This document shows, one piece after another, positions 24,528 to 36,216 of a DNA stretch of 64,000 nt. Location: assembly GCA_958299035.1 (NCBI GenBank), contig CATQJL010000223.1:5445753-5509752 (forward strand), read 5' to 3'. The position numbers were made by a program, and so were the translations under genes. The notes beneath the pieces were generated by a model. It was not told where the DNA came from, ran no database searches, and saw only the letters and a list, made by a program, of their open reading frames with translations. The stretch is from Cylicocyclus nassatus (Eukaryota > Nematoda > Chromadorea > Rhabditida > Strongylidae). How positions within the stretch are numbered: the stretch's first letter is position 1; every line of letters starts with the position of its first letter.

Positions 24528-24801
24528 CTTTTCATTTCGCATTTCAAATGAAACTATGATTTATGCTCGTGCAAAAATTTTAGATGTTTTTAGGGATTTC
24601 CCTTATACCTAGGTCAACCACCAACTATATGCAGGCTTTCAAATCTGAGCTAGTACAAATCGGAAAAGAGCTGAGAACTTGTTTGTGCTACCACTGCTCT
24701 ACGAAAATTTGTGAAAAAAAGGCCGTATTTTACGTTCTTGTAGAGTAAGAATTTACAGAGATTGTCCAACCAAAAAATCAGGTTGACTAATCCAGATCAA
24801 C

Positions 24802-24936
24802 CTTGATATGTATTGGACTGATCAGGCTCTTTCTCTTGAAGGGAGAACGGTACACCGGACCACATCTCATCCCATGAAAGATCATCTTCGGAAGGTGATG
24901 ATATTGATGCTAAAGATCCATCAGAAAGCGACCTTC
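24802..24936 (-). CDS. Isolated acidic exon, product unknown
   Basis: Reading the minus strand, a TTTTTCAG acceptor at 24937 opens a frame with SDGSLASISSPSEDDLSWDE and MWSGVPFSLQEKEPDQSNTY, ending at a donor AAG|GTTGAT. Composition and splice borders look real, but no partner exons were found. Acidic Ser-rich N-termini occur in piggyBac transposases, so this might belong with the Cys-rich fragment in an opposite-strand copy; that link is speculation. Confidence 0.3.
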
Positions 24937-25014
24937 CTGAAAAATTTGGGAGATTCCATTCACGACTTTTGCAAAACATAACAATCGACACTCAGCATAA
25001 CATATATGCATATA

Positions 25015-27217
25015 TTAGGGTGATCCAAAAGTAATGGGGCACTCAGAGAATAAATGTAGTTTTCTCAAATAGAAAAGCTAATTGGAAGTCCAAGTTTTGG
25101 CGGATGTTAGTACATAACAAAACCTTCTGATTGAGGTCTATAGTTGGGCACTGTCACGTGGCGTCATTTTTACAAGCGCTTAAAATTGTAGCTCATTACT
25201 TCAAGTAATTTTTAGGTTTGAGCAGCAGCGCCGCAGTAGAATTAGTGAGCCTACCAAAGATATCTGCGCAGCAATGGGTGAGGGGGCTGTCACCAAATCC
25301 ACGATAGCTCGGTGGTCCCAAGGCTTTAGAACAAGATATAGCATTGGGTATCAGGAGACATATTACTTGATCTTTCATCAAGGTAATCAAATAAGCTCAA
25401 CCCTAGCAGTTGCTTTCTGATAGTGTTTTTTGCGCTCTATCCATACATATGCAAATTACTTCGGCTTTTCTCATTTTCAAAAATTGTGGGTCAAAACATG
25501 AATTTTAGTTTGAAAATCTGCGCCAAACACCGCACTTTTTCGAATAAAGTGTTTTTTGTAGGAATAATGGGCAACTCTTAATTATTCAAGTAATCATTAG
25601 AAAGAGCTTGGAAAGCTCTTTCGAATGGTATGCCATATGTCGAGGAGCTTTCAGATGCAGCAGCACAAATTCGGATGGCGTTCAAAAAAGTCTGTCCGAC
25701 TTCTTTGAAGCGCCGCTCAAAGGAATGTCGGTGAGGTGTTGGAAGGTGCTGTCAAGATAACCTGCGAAGGTCATTCTATACAAGAGCGTTCAAACTGCTG
25801 CTCAGATAATCGCCGGGGGCAAGCGGCCATGCGAATTTTGAGCAAGCGGGCACCGGAAAAATAGTTCGCTGATTTTTTGTGGTCCGCTTGCAGAAATTTG
25901 GAATAATTTTGGCCAATTTTTAGACGAACGCTCGAAGATCTATCGCGATTTTTCTATACATAAGTTGCGGCACAGTGGCCGCATTCTCGCGGATTTTCCG
26001 CGAGAACATGCAAAATTATTGAGAGCGGCACGGTCCTTTTTGAAGGACCGCACAGCCCTCAGGTACTTTCCGCTGGAAGAAAGTACCCCAAACTTGGGTA
26101 TAGGGGCCTGCAGGATCGCGAGAGTCGGACGCGCGTACGGCCTTTGCGCCGCGCACGCCTGATATCGCTGGGTCGTAGTCGATTAAGGCTAGATAGGTAA
26201 GTTTTTTTTTGTTTTTCTTTACATTTCACGCCTTCTTTTCTTTTCAGACGGTGAGCACATGTTGATGCGGAGGAGTTTAAGATCTGAATTAAGGTGAGGT
26301 GCAGGATTATGCTCAATACGGACTCAATATTGCAGACCTTCCATGCCTGCTGGTTGAGATGTTGGATGTTCTGTCCTGGCTGCCCTGTTACAGCAAACTG
26401 TTCTATTTCTACCGTCTATTCTACCTTATCTTGCATATTGCTTGTGATGATGATGATGATGATGACAATGATTATGATTGTGATGACGCGCATGATGCAA
26501 GATGAGGTAGAGCAGACGTTGCAAATAAAACGGAGTTTCGTAACCGGGCAGGCAGGACGAAAAATCGAACATAATCGGACAGCCAGAACAGAAAACTCAA
26601 CTTCAAAGCAGGGGTGAAAAGTCCACAATATTGGCCCGTATTGAGCATAATCCTGCACCTCACCTTAATCTAGATCTTAAACTCCTCTGCACCAACATAT
26701 GTTCGCCGCCTGAAAAGAAAAGAAGGCGAGAAATGAGAAGAAAACAAAAAAATCTCACCTATCCAGCCTAAATCGAGTACGACCCAGTGACATACGACGT
26801 GCGCGGCGCAATGGCCGTACGCACGTCCGACTCTCGCGATCCTGCAGGCCCCTATAATAAAACCATCGATGGCACCTCTGCCACATAGAGTCTCATCTTT
26901 TCTCGGCGTACGCCCGAAACTGCGTAAAAAGAGTCTGAGCGCCTGCTGAAAGTTTGGCCAGCGCTCGCTGAAAGAGATTGTTTGACGAGCGCTTGCAGAA
27001 AATTTTGTATTGATGCCCGCTTGCAGAAAACGCAAATACCGCCCGCTGAAGATTTGGCCACGCCCCGAAATTCTGCTGACCGCCTGCAGAAAAGCGCGAG
27101 TTTGCGGACCGCCTGCCCCCGGCGATTATCTGAGTGGTTGTTCTTGGCTAATCAGAAAGAGATCTTGAGGAATATTAAAAAAAATCAAGGTGCCCCGTTA
27201 CTTTTGGATCACCCTAA
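25015..27217. mobile_element. Mariner-like element (TIR TTAGGGTGATCCAAAAGTAA) carrying nested palindromes
   Basis: Left end TTAGGGTGATCCAAAAGTAA and right end TTACTTTTGGATCACCCTAA are inverted copies between TA dinucleotides, the signature of a mariner insertion. No intact transposase is present; most of the 2.2 kb is filled by the second element at 25801-27134. Confidence 0.8.
25801..27134. mobile_element. Palindromic element M3 (CTCAGATAATCGCCGGGGGC ends) with inner fold-back
   Basis: Ends CTCAGATAATCGCCGGGGGC and GCCCCCGGCGATTATCTGAG are perfect inverted copies. Inside, about 26097-26880 folds back again (CTGCAGGATCGCGAGAGTCG against CGACTCTCGCGATCCTGCAG; GGTGCAGGATTATGCTCAAT against ATTGAGCATAATCCTGCACC). 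Near the centre is a short GAT-type repeat (26445-26475). A short relative with the same ends is at 40690-41009. Confidence 0.8.
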
Positions 27218-27229
27218 TACCATCTGTTT

Positions 27230-27720
27230 CCTTTGAAGTGAACGTGACTAGAGCGGCTCGACTCTCGCGCGACCGCCTCACTTGGGCTCTGCACCACTCT
27301 CACAAACTTGCCTTCTGGTCATTCCATATTTAATTAAGCGTAGGAAAATGATCAGAGAGCACGTTCGTAAGAAGGCACAGAGCCCAAGCGACAGGTTGTT
27401 CATGCAACCGCCCGCGTCGGACTCACTCTGAATGAGACAGAGAGTAACCTTTGATTCAACTGGATTGGCGGCTGGAAGGCGGGGCTTTGTGACCTAATTA
27501 CGGCCGCTCGCGCCCGTGATACAGTCTGCTCTCTCTCGTGCGCGTGCTCTCTTATCACTCTCTAGCCTTAGCTAGATGAGCCTCGGGAGTAATCAGTGTT
27601 TATATTCTATACCTGTCTAGGGGCAGAGGCAAAACAGGATCATACTTATTATTTACGAAGCCCCACCTTCCAGCCGCCAATCCACTTAAATTGAAGGGTA
27701 GTTGACTTTTATGCATCGCA
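27230..27720. repeat. Dispersed repeat with internal inversion
   Basis: CAACTGGATTGGCGGCTGGA near 27463 is mirrored near 27670 (TCCAGCCGCCAATCCA). The block also shares GATCAGAGAGCACGTTCGTA with 12296 and 16608. No gene seen. Confidence 0.5.
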
Positions 27721-27821
27721 GTTTCTTCAACATAATGGACTACTTCAATACGCCAACGTGTTCTTTCCAAGTGCGCGAAAATCGAAATAAATGTGAATAT
27801 AAACAAAAGGCTTGTTTGCAG

Positions 27822-27950
27822 GAACAGAGAATTTCTGAGACCAATCTCGACGACAGTATTGATACGGTCTCTCTCCGCGCTTCATTGAGAGACGTGCGCA
27901 ACGCTCAATTAAAATCTGTTGCCGTCATTGCACAACTGGCTTTAGCTTGA
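27822..27950 (+). CDS. Isolated terminal exon, function unknown
   Basis: After an acceptor GCTTGTTTGCAG at 27821 an open frame runs to a TGA at 27948-27950. It reads ETNLDDSIDTVSLRASLRDV and then RNAQLKSVAVIAQLALA. The composition looks like a coding helix. Its end has weak resemblance to the helical middle of A2 (KNQRLLAEAMLLG), so it might be a relic of another family-A copy. No other exons join it. Confidence 0.25.
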   Translation, partial: EQRISETNLDDSIDTVSLRASLRDVRNAQLKSVAVIAQLALA

Positions 27951-28999
27951 GAGTGCTCGAGTGCATGCAAGGCCGTTCTTTCCAAAGAGGGTTAAAATCA
28001 TAAGATAGATTTATATTTATGACGCAAACTTACTTCTAGAGGTAGGAGTGTTTTGCTTGCTTCTGTTTGATGGAGCTTGAATACCCAGCAAACTGAAGAA
28101 AATATGTTAAGTTAGTCCGAGAGTTCTGTCGCACCATTTAAAAAATCGTAACTACTTTTAATCATAACAGTCTTGCATAGTATTATACCATGTATCTTTC
28201 CATGTCCCTATTGTTTTTAGAACATTGTTCACTCTTTATGGAGCTCTTATTGCATGGATAAAAACCGAAAACGAAGATCAATTGAGGTCCCGTGAATTTA
28301 TGCAAGATCCTTCAAAAACCTAAAAACTGTGCCATAGAATCCGAAACAGTCAATGCTTCAAGTTTTCTAACCTCCTTCTGCCTGATCAAAGTTGTGCTCA
28401 TCGAGCTTTTCTTGAACACTTATGATTCTCGGGACAGCAGAAAATGGAAAGTTTGATTTTTCAACATTTTTCTAGAAAATCATAGCTTTTTATAAGCGCG
28501 ATCAGCATAAGCTTTGCTCAGCCAAGGAATCAGCAAAATTATGATATTGACTGGTTTAGAATTTATGGCACAATTTTCAAATTCTCAGAAGACTCTCTTA
28601 ATATTACCCCAACCTGAACAGTCTTTCCTATTCTTATCTTGCAATCAGAGTGTTGTGTCCTCGTTGCTAGGGCACGTCTTCTTGCCTTTCGTTTCATGAG
28701 CAGTACACGTAAAGCACGAATTTACTTGGAAAAAATTAATGAATATTGAAAACGAGCAGAAGTAAAATCTAAATGAATTGACATTGGCTAAGAGTGGCCC
28801 CTTTTATCGCTCACTTCCCCCGTACGCTTATGGACTAAGCGATTGCAGATCATTTGAGGTACAATTGATCACTGTAAATCACATTACCTCCAGAAGGATA
28901 GTTACAAACAAGAGCTGGCTTACCAAAAAAACCTTAGACATTAGCAAACAAATCAAATTGAACATCACTAAGTACTAGGCTTGGAACCGTTGAATTGTC
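27951..28999. other. AT-rich stretch without supported features
   Basis: Open frames here are short, lack splice borders and have no recognisable product. Confidence 0.4.
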
Positions 29000-31030
29000 T
29001 TCTCGTTCTGCTCGATCTCCGGAGGGTGACGGTAGCGTGGAAACTCGTGGCGCGACTTTGATGCCGTGAATCCACTAGTGCTGGCACAGCTCGATATCAC
29101 CTGTTCGGAACACTCATCTGCTACATTGTTATTTCTATGCACCTAGTCTCCGCTTAGAACATCTAACAATAACTTCAAAGCTTTGGTTGTTCGAATTATT
29201 GTTAGACGATAAGCTGTTCGCTTCGTTCTGACGCCGCAGCTAATTGGCATGCCTCTCGCAGATCTCATCGCCAATCATACTTCGTAATTGACACTTCCGA
29301 CACGTTTCATCACAGTTCCTTTCCTCCAATGGAAGTGAAGTGGCTTCTAATGCTTAGCGTATGCCAAGACACCAACTTTGAAGTCTTTGCCAAACACTTT
29401 GCTTCTTGACAAATTGATATTTCATATCTCGTACGTCCTCTAATAGTAAAACCTGCATTGTCTTGTATACCTAGAAACCTATGTTCTAGTCGGCCTAACG
29501 TTTCGGCATCAATGCCTTCCTCTTCCATGTGTGCAGATCAAAATAAATGACTGACTTTGAGGCCTCGAAAACATTAGTGCCGAAACGTTAGGTCGAATAA
29601 AAAGTCTATATCAAACCTTATCCTTCATACGTCATATAGTTTCTCGTCTTCTTCGTGCGAGAGGGTCTTCTGCATCTTCTGGCATTATTAGTAACAGACT
29701 CAAATTTTCTGCCATAACAATTCTGCTGGGATCTGCAGTTCAAGTTCCTGCTGTGTGGTCCTATGCACTTCTAACACTACATTCAGAGTCTCTGTTGGCC
29801 TCTCCTCTATTTCGTACATTTTCGTGATTCTAATCCATATTTGGATATTAAGTGTAACTTCGAGCCAGCTTCTTCATCCCCACAATCCCAGGATGTCCAA
29901 CATGCAATTTCTTAAGGACAAATACTCGAAGCTGTATGGGCATAACAGCTCTTTTGGTTGACATCAGACTAGCCCCGATTAAAAATGTCTCTCTTCAATC
30001 TCGAGAATGCACCAATTTTTCATCTGTGTGTAACCTGTAACCACTCTCCTTTCTTCGCCTAGGTCAGTACTCTCCTCAGTACTGGATTTTTCTTCCTTAA
30101 AGATTGTACATCAGATGACGTCTTGGCAATTTCCTTACATAATTCCTCAAGATGTAGTTTACGTCTTTTCAACGGCAGCTGTCGGCGTCTCCTTTCTTCT
30201 GATTCCTCTTCATCGTGATTCCTCTTCATTGTGACAAACCATCTACAACCAAACACCCCGATTTAGCTTCAGCCACCATTCTACTCACATAATATGGTAG
30301 GATTTCTCTCCGTTTTTCTGAATCCACTCTAGTCTTAGCAATGAGTTGTGAAGCGTCGCTCGCATATGGTTGCATTCGCCTGAAACCTTTGATTTCATAA
30401 TCATACGATAGCTTTCCACAGTCATAAAACCTCCACTGGCGTTCTAGACGATCACACATGTCTCTTCTACTTGTGCAGAACCCATGTTTCTCCAAATAGA
30501 TCTTTGATTAGTATGATGTCTGATTCTTTGCAGCAGAAAACTAACTGAATGACTATTCCCTTTCCCTTCTACATGTATGCATGCCGAGTTGACTTCCACC
30601 ATCGCTTTCGCAAAACGCTGTGCACATGACGTCTGTTTTCTTTCGATTTTTTTCCTACTGCTGTCACCGCTTCTTTCAAGTCCTCGATTTAAATTTTACT
30701 CGGTAAGTGCTCTTTTTTCCGCCACTTGTTCGCAAAATTTCTCCTCATTTTGACTTTGTGCACACTTTGTGGAACCACGGCTTCGCTCCGCATTCTTAGT
30801 AAGGTGGGCACCACCGCAGTTCCAGCACTCCAACTGAGTTTTCTTTGCTCGTCGTTTCCACAGCCTTTAAGCAGCTAGCCACAGTCTCACTATCTTTCTT
30901 GAAACTCGGGAGATTTTCACATTCCAAGTACAACTTCTGTAACGAATCTCGCACAGCCTTGTATTCCTTGCCCAATACGGCAATGAATCGCTACCTCATC
31001 TCAGCCTCTTTCTGGTTCCTCAAACCAAAT
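29000..31030 (-). pseudogene. Broken gag-like retroelement remnant (tentative)
   Basis: On the minus strand at about 30840-31020 a helical stretch (FIAVLGKEYKAVRDSLQK, YLECENLPSFKKDSETVA) leads into CWNCGGAHLTKN at about 30790-30830. This resembles a retroelement gag helix followed by a CCHC zinc knuckle whose last Cys is lost. Further 3', frames at 30226-30495, 30059-30256 and 29310-29528 are interrupted by stops. CCTAACGTTTCGG at 29492 and its inverse near 29577 form a small inverted pair. No reverse transcriptase motif was found, so the class (LTR or other) is uncertain. Confidence 0.35.
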
Positions 31031-31179
31031 AATCACAACAGGCATTTGATTCCATCGCTATCGGGGTCAAATCTTCGCTTTCTCGCATTATTCGTTCATG
31101 ATTATACAAAGTCTCGGACTTGCGATAGTGTGAGAATTTACTCACCCCCTCTTCACCTCTGAACCGGGACCAAGGTGAC

Positions 31180-32515
31180 CCCCTTCACCAAAAGTTGAGA
31201 AAGAAATCAACACTGAGGTAAGGTGCAAAGAAGATATTTGTACGGGAATTGTTTGTGTATTGGAAAGGAGGAAGAAGATTTATAGGATTCACGAACTTCC
31301 AGGAGGAAAAAAACAGTAGCTTCTGTAGCTGCACAGCAACGTCAGCGAGAAAAGTTCCGGTGGTACAGTGTTCTTTCTGGTTTCAGGGAATAGATAATTT
31401 GCCCAGAGTTTGTTCACAGAAGTACTCAGTAAAAGATGTGTCTGATGATTTCTGGACACTTACGAGTATTCAACATAAAAAAATTCATGAATTTTGTGGA
31501 AGAACAGCTGGTGCAAGGAAATAGTCACCGGCGGAGCCGCCTCGTGCTCCACTTTCAGAAGATATATAGCATGTCTAAGATCCATTCAAAAAAGTGCCTA
31601 GGTGAAGGGTGTGCCTAGTGATTTCTGAAGATTCTCGAGTTTTCAACATAAAACAATTCATAACTTTTGTTGATGAACATCATGTACGCCTAGATGGTCA
31701 CCATCAAAACCCTCTCGTCCTTCGCTTTCAGAAAGTATATATCTTGCTTGAGGTCCGTTGAAAAACTGCCGGGTGAAGGGTGGGTGAGACTTTTATAATG
31801 GGAGTTCTCAAGTAGACGTTCTTTTACAATGGTAAAAAAGCCTCCACCTGAAAACTCCGATTAAAAGAGTGACCCACCTTTCACCCGGCACTTTTTCCAA
31901 TGGACCCGCAAACTATATATTTTCTGAGAGCGGAGAACGAGGCGGTTCCAACGATGACCATTTAGGCGTACATAATGTTCATCAATAAAAGTTATGAATT
32001 TTATGTTAAAAACTCGAAAATCTCCCAAAATCCCTAGGCACACCCTTCACCCAGGCACTTTTTTGGGCGGATCTTAGACATGCTATATATTTTCTGAAAG
32101 CGGATGACGTGACGGCTCCGATGTTTGCCATCTCGGCATATAAGATCTTCATCTACAGAAGTATGGATTTTTTCTATCTAAAAGTTCGTAAATATTTGGA
32201 AATCACTACCCAGGATCTTCGCCAGGCATTTTTTTGAGATGACTCCCAGACTCCCAGGCAAACTATACCTGAAAGCGGAAGAAAGGATGGTTCTGAAAAC
32301 GATTTCTTTGCTGACGTTGCTGTTCATCTGCAGAAGTTATAAATTTTTTCTCAAAAATTTGTGAATGCTCGAAAATTGTCTATCTCTTTCCCGAAACAGG
32401 TGTTCTTGCATACACAACTTGTAATCCATGGTATTTTACAGAACAGACAGAATATTTTGAAGGGCTGCGACCATTGTGACCCCCTTCACCTTGGAAGAGT
32501 CATTCCCACCTTATC
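31180..32515. repeat. Large fold-back repeat made of tandem ~190 bp modules
   Basis: The two halves face each other about a centre near 31835. Each half holds about three copies of a module. The module carries a GATTTCTG..TTCAACAT part, an ATTCATAA..GATGAAC part, a CTTTCAGAAAGTATATA part and a GGGTGAAGGGTG part. The right end has ACCTTATCGCACCTATGC, which resembles the ends of the palindrome at 51842-54076. No coding sequence is supported; short frames in it are shared by-products of the modules. Confidence 0.7.
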
Positions 32516-32776
32516 GCACCTATGCTTGTTTAAGTAAAGCATTGCCGTGAGATTAAGGTGAAACTCGGTATTTGGCTACATCCACCATGATGCTGTTCAA
32601 GAAATGGATATGATTTCTTCGATCAAAATTAGTACATTCTGAGACACCTTGATCCGTATAGCTAATGTTTTGCTGAAGAGATTCTCTATGCGCAAATAAA
32701 GTTTTAGCAAAAAGTCAGATTTTGCATTTCTGGGCAGGTATAAAGTGGGACAGCACCTATAAACCTAAATTGCTAA

Positions 32777-34453
32777 CTATTTATGCATGGCCACCAACCT
32801 CTCGACTTTTTCCAGCTTTTCCTCGTCACCGAGATTCGCGAATTTTTCCTTAGCCGTCACTGTAAAATTCGCGAAAAAAAGACATTTGGCAAGGATGTTA
32901 CAGAAAACTTACGTATTTTCTTATACATCTCTAAATGCGACCTTCTACGTTCAAGTTCGAGCCTGCATTTTTCTAGACGTGCTTGAACAGTGATCAATGC
33001 CTTGCATGCCTTTGTGAAATCTTCCTGCCTTGCAAGGAGTTTTTCAGATACTGTACCACTGCTTCGCTTACCCCATGAACACCATCTTGTAGAAGAAATA
33101 CAGTTTCTCCATCGTAACTGATAAAGAAGCAGAGAGTCTCTAAGAAGCGGTGGGATGGACTGAACTGGCTATAGTAGAGTGAATTCTATTCTTAACAGTT
33201 ATCTGAAGTCTCACCTCGATCATTTCTCCAAAAGTTTTTCCTACTGTCAAGTCAAAACTATCCACGACGTCAGCGCTAAAGGTATGTGGTGTTCAGAATG
33301 TTATCGGAACAAATGAGACTTACTGCTTACGCAGGAGACTAACGTAGATGAAACGTTCGTAGTAGGTGCGACATTTCATGTTCAAGAAACTAAGTTCGCG
33401 TTCTAGTCGGCATAATTCTGGTCTTGCATAACGTAGAAGTCCCACAGTTGCTGAAAGGACCTCGTACGTCCGTTTTTTCCAAATACTATTCTAATTATAC
33501 ACGCTGTGCATTCAGAGCCTGCCAGTGTTGCCCAGGATATCGGACAAATTGCTAGATCGCGCGGAGATTAAAATCCCGCAAAATATGTGCAGGCCTTGTG
33601 CCAAGCTGCGCCTTAATCGCTTAAGCACGAGCGGATTTACATTCCCGCTGAGGAGGGTAGGGAACAGTGGGGAAAAACGAGTAGGAGATGAGTGAAAGTT
33701 CCTAGAAACATCAAAATGCAGGGCGCCCCTCATAGCTCGCCTCCTCTTTAGCAAGGATGTACAGTCGAGTAGATTTAGCGGTAATTATAGTGTGCTTGCA
33801 CAGAAGGTGAAATGCGGTGAAATTTGCGCGTGAACAAGTAGCCACGCCAGTACTGCGGGTATTTTGCGCGCGCAATTGGCCGGCGTCACAGTCGAAGCTA
33901 TTTCTTCACGCGCCAATTTTACCGCATTTCATCTTCTGTGCAAGCACACTATATTTACCGCTAAATCTACTCGACTGTACGTGCGTACGCGCCTTATAAG
34001 CGCCAGGCTACCAACCACAAAGGGATTTCGCATGCGCTCAACTTGTCGGATCATTCCGGTTTGAATTTTGCAGAATCCAAAACGCTTCTAATGTTTTGCG
34101 TACTAGAGTTTCGATCTCAAACAGTAAGATCTTCACTCTTCTGCAGTACAGCGTTATCGTGGTGTGTTCTACAATGTTGTTTCAGGGGGTAAGAAAGCTT
34201 GAATCATTTGATTCGATGATCTCTGATAAACGAAGAAGGGGCCCGGTTTCTGCGAGTGACATAATACACTTGTGATCAGGTAATTTACCCCTAACACCGT
34301 ACAGTCACTCTCTTTGCTTTATGGTCATACTAGATAGCCTGAGATGAAGATAGACAGGTCTCCGGTTGCAAACAATTGCCACTTTAGTTTCGGGAGAGAG
34401 ATTTCAACCACTTTAAGGACCTTTTGCAGATCCGTGAGATGTGTGAGATGCAT
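32777..34453 (-). CDS. Helical/coiled-coil protein, possibly BAR-like, function unknown
   Basis: Five exons on the minus strand join exactly in phase to 229 residues: 34331-34453, 33324-33490, 33215-33275, 32913-33168 and 32777-32859. It begins MHLTHLTDLQKVLKVVEISL, continues with WKKRTYEVLSATVGLLRYAR and CRTYYERFIYVSLL, then DLTVGKTFGEMIE and SIPPLLRDSLLLYQLRWRNC. It ends in a long charged helix (LITVQARLEKCRLELERRRS, EKLEKVERLVAMHK). Nearly all of it is predicted-helix composition. The 'LLRDSLLLYQLRWRN...' plus coiled-coil order recalls sorting-nexin BAR regions, but that is a guess. The first ATG directly touches the mariner-like insertion at 34454, so the true 5' exon may be cut off or replaced. 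Most exons lack an internal ATG. Confidence 0.6.
33762..33977. mobile_element. Near-perfect 216 bp palindromic MITE
   Basis: Ends CAGTCGAGTAGATTTAGCGG and CCGCTAAATCTACTCGACTG are inverted copies between TA dinucleotides, and the arms continue through GTGTGCTTGCACAGAAG and its inverse. It lies in an intron of the minus-strand helical gene. High arm identity suggests recent activity. Confidence 0.88.
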
Positions 34454-36216
34454 TAGGCCATTCGGAAATTTCTCGCTTTTTGCGCCTTTGATGTTAGTGC
34501 CATAATTTGAGAGAATGCCACAGGGCGATTTTGGTTGCTATATATGGTTCTGTAGGGGGAATCTTCTAGTGTCTAAAGATTTCTACCAAGCTTGCAAAAA
34601 TCGCTATCTAGAGTTTTATGCGCCTTCGAATTTAGTGCATTTTCTAAGCTCAGATCTGAACGTAAGGCAATCGAAGGAGCCATCATTGTGCGCAATGCAT
34701 ATGCCAGGGCTACATCTTTCTTGAGTTTCTTGCAACATTGCCATAAAAAGTTTAAGTCTGGAAAACTGGAAGCTAATGCTGTAGTGTTCTAGATAGTGTT
34801 CCTGACATATAGGAGGACATCAGAGGGTCCTTTGGAGCAAATCGCAATTATAGCTGCATAAAATTATCACAAAGCCTTGAAGTCAAGTTGCCGCACTCGC
34901 CGATTGAGGGCGCGTTGACTCAGCTTTCGTTGCTCATAATTTCATCGAGTAGTCCGTTTTGGCCTGGAATGATGCTTGCAGCACAAAATGGGCTAAGTAT
35001 GGCCATAAGCAGCGACGTAATGATAAATCATTTGAAACAAGCGTTGAAAGCATGGCCATGAACAATCAATCACTTCATAAGGTTGATAAACTCAGATCGC
35101 TTTAATCCTGCTAGTATTGTAGACTATGTTGCTAAAAAGAAAAGGATATTTGGTGACCATGGCCTGCAATGGGATATATAGCAGTAGATGCGCCCTGAAA
35201 CTCTGATTTCAATTCTGTGTTCGTTATCTGCTGTGCGACTCTCTGAAAGAAGTTATGGATTTTTTTCCATGTTATTTTCAAAGATCTAGGCAGTCAGTAT
35301 TCAGGCTTTATAGGCTTTGTTATATCGGAGAAGACAATTTTTCTAAGCTTAATGTAAAGCTTTATCTAATCTAGGCGCTTTTTTGTACAATTTCAACGAT
35401 ATTGGTGATTTCTGTCATCAAAACAGTGCAAATTTTGGTGGCAAGAAATGTTCAAAACGTCTTTCGGAAGAGCGCACAGCAGATACAGATATCACCAAGT
35501 ATCCAAATTTGGAATCAGCGCCTCAAGATGCATTTAATGGTGTACGTTTCACTTCAGAAGAGCACGGTCACCATCCTTCCTTTGTAAGATGTGGTTGTAC
35601 TATCAGAACAGAGTAGTATGATATCGGTCTAAAGACCGTTTGTCATTCTAAAACTGAGCAGACTTGCAAGTATAACTTATAGGAGGTGCCATCCTCGCCC
35701 ATTATGCCGCCAAAATACATGTAAAAAAGATGACTTTCACAAAAGGGATTGTACTGCGCATCGGAGTTTCTGTTTATTTTTTAAACTCTGAATCTTCCTC
35801 TAACAATCAAAAATTTTTCTAATTCCCTCATCAGATAATAGGGCCCAAGAGAATGGTGCGAAATTTCTTGAAATTTACTTACATGGGTTATAAAAGCATG
35901 CAAGTGACTTGTTTATTCTTGTGAAAAATTAGGATGATTTTTTAAATTTTTTAAAATCTCAAATTAGCTTGTAAAAATTTTTTTTCAAAAATTGCTCAAA
36001 AAATTTTTTGCCGCCCCCCCCCCCCCGGTCCCAAATCCTGGGACCGCCACTTCTCTGAGACTATTTCGTAAGAGAAAAGCAAAAGAGTGCGATAGGAGTA
36101 TTGCCAGAAACCCGAACACAAAGAAGTCTATTTGGTGGAAAAAGGTTGTATATGGAAAAAGTTCTGCTCGTCTAAATTCGATGATGCAAAAACAAAAAAA
36201 TTTTCCGAATGACCTA
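34454..36216. mobile_element. Mariner-like element, TIR TTAGGCCATTCGGAAAT-type
   Basis: TAGGCCATTCGGAAATTTCT at the left and AAATTTTCCGAATGACCTA at the right are inverted copies at TA sites. No intact transposase. It contains an M2 palindrome at 35140-35582. The 180-residue (-) and 144-residue (+) open frames overlapping at 35985-36527 lie across its right end and are not called genes. Confidence 0.6.
35140..35582. mobile_element. Palindromic element, family M2 copy 2
   Basis: Shares AGTAGATGCGCCCTGAAAC and TTCGTTATCTGCTGTGCGAC with the NOMO-intron copy at 5556-6008. Ends are GGATATTTGGTGACCATGGC and an inverted GCACGGTCACCATCCTT. Confidence 0.75.

Noticed and set aside
29492..29600. Inverted CCGAAACGTTAGG motifs as a possible ribozyme-bearing Penelope end
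   Set aside because: The catalytic core sequence of a hammerhead ribozyme could not be found between them.
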